From contig CBFGTJ010000190.1 of the NCBI GenBank assembly GCA_965651815.1, positions 1 to 6,156 of the forward strand: 6,156 nucleotides of DNA. Direction: 5' to 3'. The notes under the pieces are model-generated. The model did no database searches and was not told the origin of the DNA. It saw only the letters and a list, made by a program, of their open reading frames with translations. This DNA comes from CBFGTJ01 sp965651815 (GTDB lineage Bacteria; Actinomycetota; Acidimicrobiia; Acidimicrobiales; Microtrichaceae). This document shows, piece after piece, positions 5,623 to 6,156 of the stretch. A program made the translations under genes and the position numbers. Each line of letters begins with the position of its first letter. Positions within the stretch are counted from its first letter, which is position 1.

Positions 5623-5650
5623 CGGTGCGGCCAGCGCTCGGGTGCCGACG

Positions 5651-5734
5651 TGCCCGGGGCGGGACTCGAACCCGCACGCTCCGAAGAGCCGAGGGGTTTA
5701 AGCCCTCTGCGGCTGCCAGTTACGCCACCCGGGC
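5651..5734 (-). tRNA. trnL-UAA: tRNA-Leu (anticodon UAA)
   Basis: The 84-base type II tRNA folds fully by hand. The acceptor stem GCCCGGG (5728-5734) pairs with CCCGGGC (complement of 5652-5658), and A73 follows. T8 and G9 precede a 3-bp D stem GCG/CGC whose loop holds A14, GG18-19 and A21. The anticodon stem GAGGG/CCCTC encloses CTTAAAC with T33, anticodon TAA and A37. A long variable arm, GCTC-TTCG-GAGC, is typical of tRNA-Leu. The T stem GCGGG/CCCGC encloses TTCGAGT. No CCA is encoded, so the tail must be added. This tRNA decodes UUA, as bldA does in Streptomyces. UUA is very rare in genomes of this base composition, and none of the protein genes here has an in-frame TTA. No separate promoter is obvious upstream. 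pncA converges on it with a 28-base gap. Confidence 0.95.
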
Positions 5735-6148
5735 GGGCCGTGCAGCCACCATGGTCGCACGTCGGTGCCCCGGTGCCCCGCGACCCTCGTGCGGCCCCTC
5801 GAGCGCGGCCCACGCCTCGCGACGGAACCCGTCGGCCGCGGCGCCCTGGAGCCCGTTGGCGGCGATCACCCCTTCGATGACGTCGGCCTGCACCGCGGCG
5901 AGCGGCCGGCCGGAGCGGCGCACGGACACCACCGCGGTGCCGCCGGGCCGGCGTCGGATGGTCCGGTCGACGCCCTCGATGCGGGGCGGCGAGCGGAACA
6001 CGGGAGCGCGCAGGCCGTGCTGCCGGCTGAGGGCGACCACCGTGCGGACGCACGCGGAGAAGCGGGTCGCCGTGGCGGGGGACGGAGGCTCCGACGCGGA
6101 GGCGACCACGCGCAGCCGTGGCGCAGACGCGGAATCTGTCGCTGGCAA
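5720..6148 (-). CDS. Conserved-looking hypothetical protein overlapping the tRNA-Leu
   Basis: The product is of unknown function, up to 142 residues. Third positions are almost all G/C from about 6109 down to about 5790, which marks real coding sequence. The central part reads like a folded domain: an early helix with FSACVRTVVALSRQHGL, then FRSPPRIEGVDRTIRRRPGG, a strand with TAVVSVRRSGRPLAAV, and a helix with QADVIEGVIAANGL. I see no membrane segment, signal peptide or catalytic motif. The start is unsure. TTG 6148 is the first start in view, but the frame stays open to the window edge and bases above 6109 do not look coding. GTG 6109 is a good alternative. Neither has a visible Shine-Dalgarno. 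The tail also loses codon bias, and the last four codons plus TAA lie inside the tRNA (bases 1-15 of the tRNA), a 15-base same-strand overlap. Confidence 0.6.
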   Translation of the reverse strand: MPATDSASAPRLRVVASASEPPSPATATRFSACVRTVVALSRQHGLRAPVFRSPPRIEGVDRTIRRRPGGTAVVSVRRSGRPLAAVQADVIEGVIAANGLQGAAADGFRREAWAALEGPHEGRGAPGHRRATMVAARPARVA

Positions 6149-6156
6149 AGGTGAAG

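Noticed and set aside
5623..5650. Terminator between pncA and the tRNA
   Set aside because: The 28 bases contain an AGCGCT palindrome but no convincing stem-loop or T run on either strand.
1..6156. Mobile element, CRISPR array, phage or toxin-antitoxin system
   Set aside because: There are no regularly spaced repeats, transposase or integrase motifs, terminal inverted repeats or attachment-site duplication at the tRNA. The genes are ordinary chromosomal metabolism.

Overview
The window is high-GC, actinobacterial chromosomal DNA. Third codon positions are almost all G or C, strong AGGAGG-type ribosome sites sit beside probable leaderless starts, and the gpgS gene points to an actinomycete that makes methylglucose-type polysaccharides. 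The gene content fits Pseudonocardia or a relative, but the exact genus is an inference. I see no mobile element, CRISPR array, rRNA or prophage.

Layout. (1) Bases 1-155, minus: the N-terminus of IcmF, the fused B12-dependent isobutyryl-CoA mutase/G-protein. (2) Bases 156-268: a compact divergent control region with two copies of a TGGACGTC-centred palindrome 32 bp apart, placed over a good icmF promoter. (3) Bases 269-778, plus: a MarR-family regulator, probably leaderless and probably the owner of those operators. (4) Bases 771-1742, minus: a zinc-free medium-chain reductase (quinone oxidoreductase-like). Its stop codon and the MarR stop codon share one 8-bp palindrome. (5) Bases 1743-1872: a divergent intergenic region with two GC-rich hairpins. 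(6) Bases 1873-3602, plus: a two-gene operon of gpgS (glucosyl-3-phosphoglycerate synthase) and a divergent dihydropteroate synthase-like gene, overlapping by 7 bp. (7) Bases 3668-5622, plus: pncB-pncA, overlapping by one base (TGATG). Together they turn nicotinamide into nicotinate and then nicotinate mononucleotide for NAD salvage. (8) Bases 5651-6156, minus: a tRNA-Leu(UAA), the bldA-type tRNA that reads the rare UUA codon, and upstream of it a conserved-looking small protein gene whose last four codons and stop lie inside the tRNA.

Most of the window is ordinary housekeeping and accessory metabolism. I found no clearly undescribed system. The points most worth a second look are the icmF/marR operator architecture, the altered substrate loops of the DHPS-like protein beside gpgS, and the same-strand overlap between a protein gene and the tRNA-Leu(UAA), where RNase P processing would remove the stop codon from the message.
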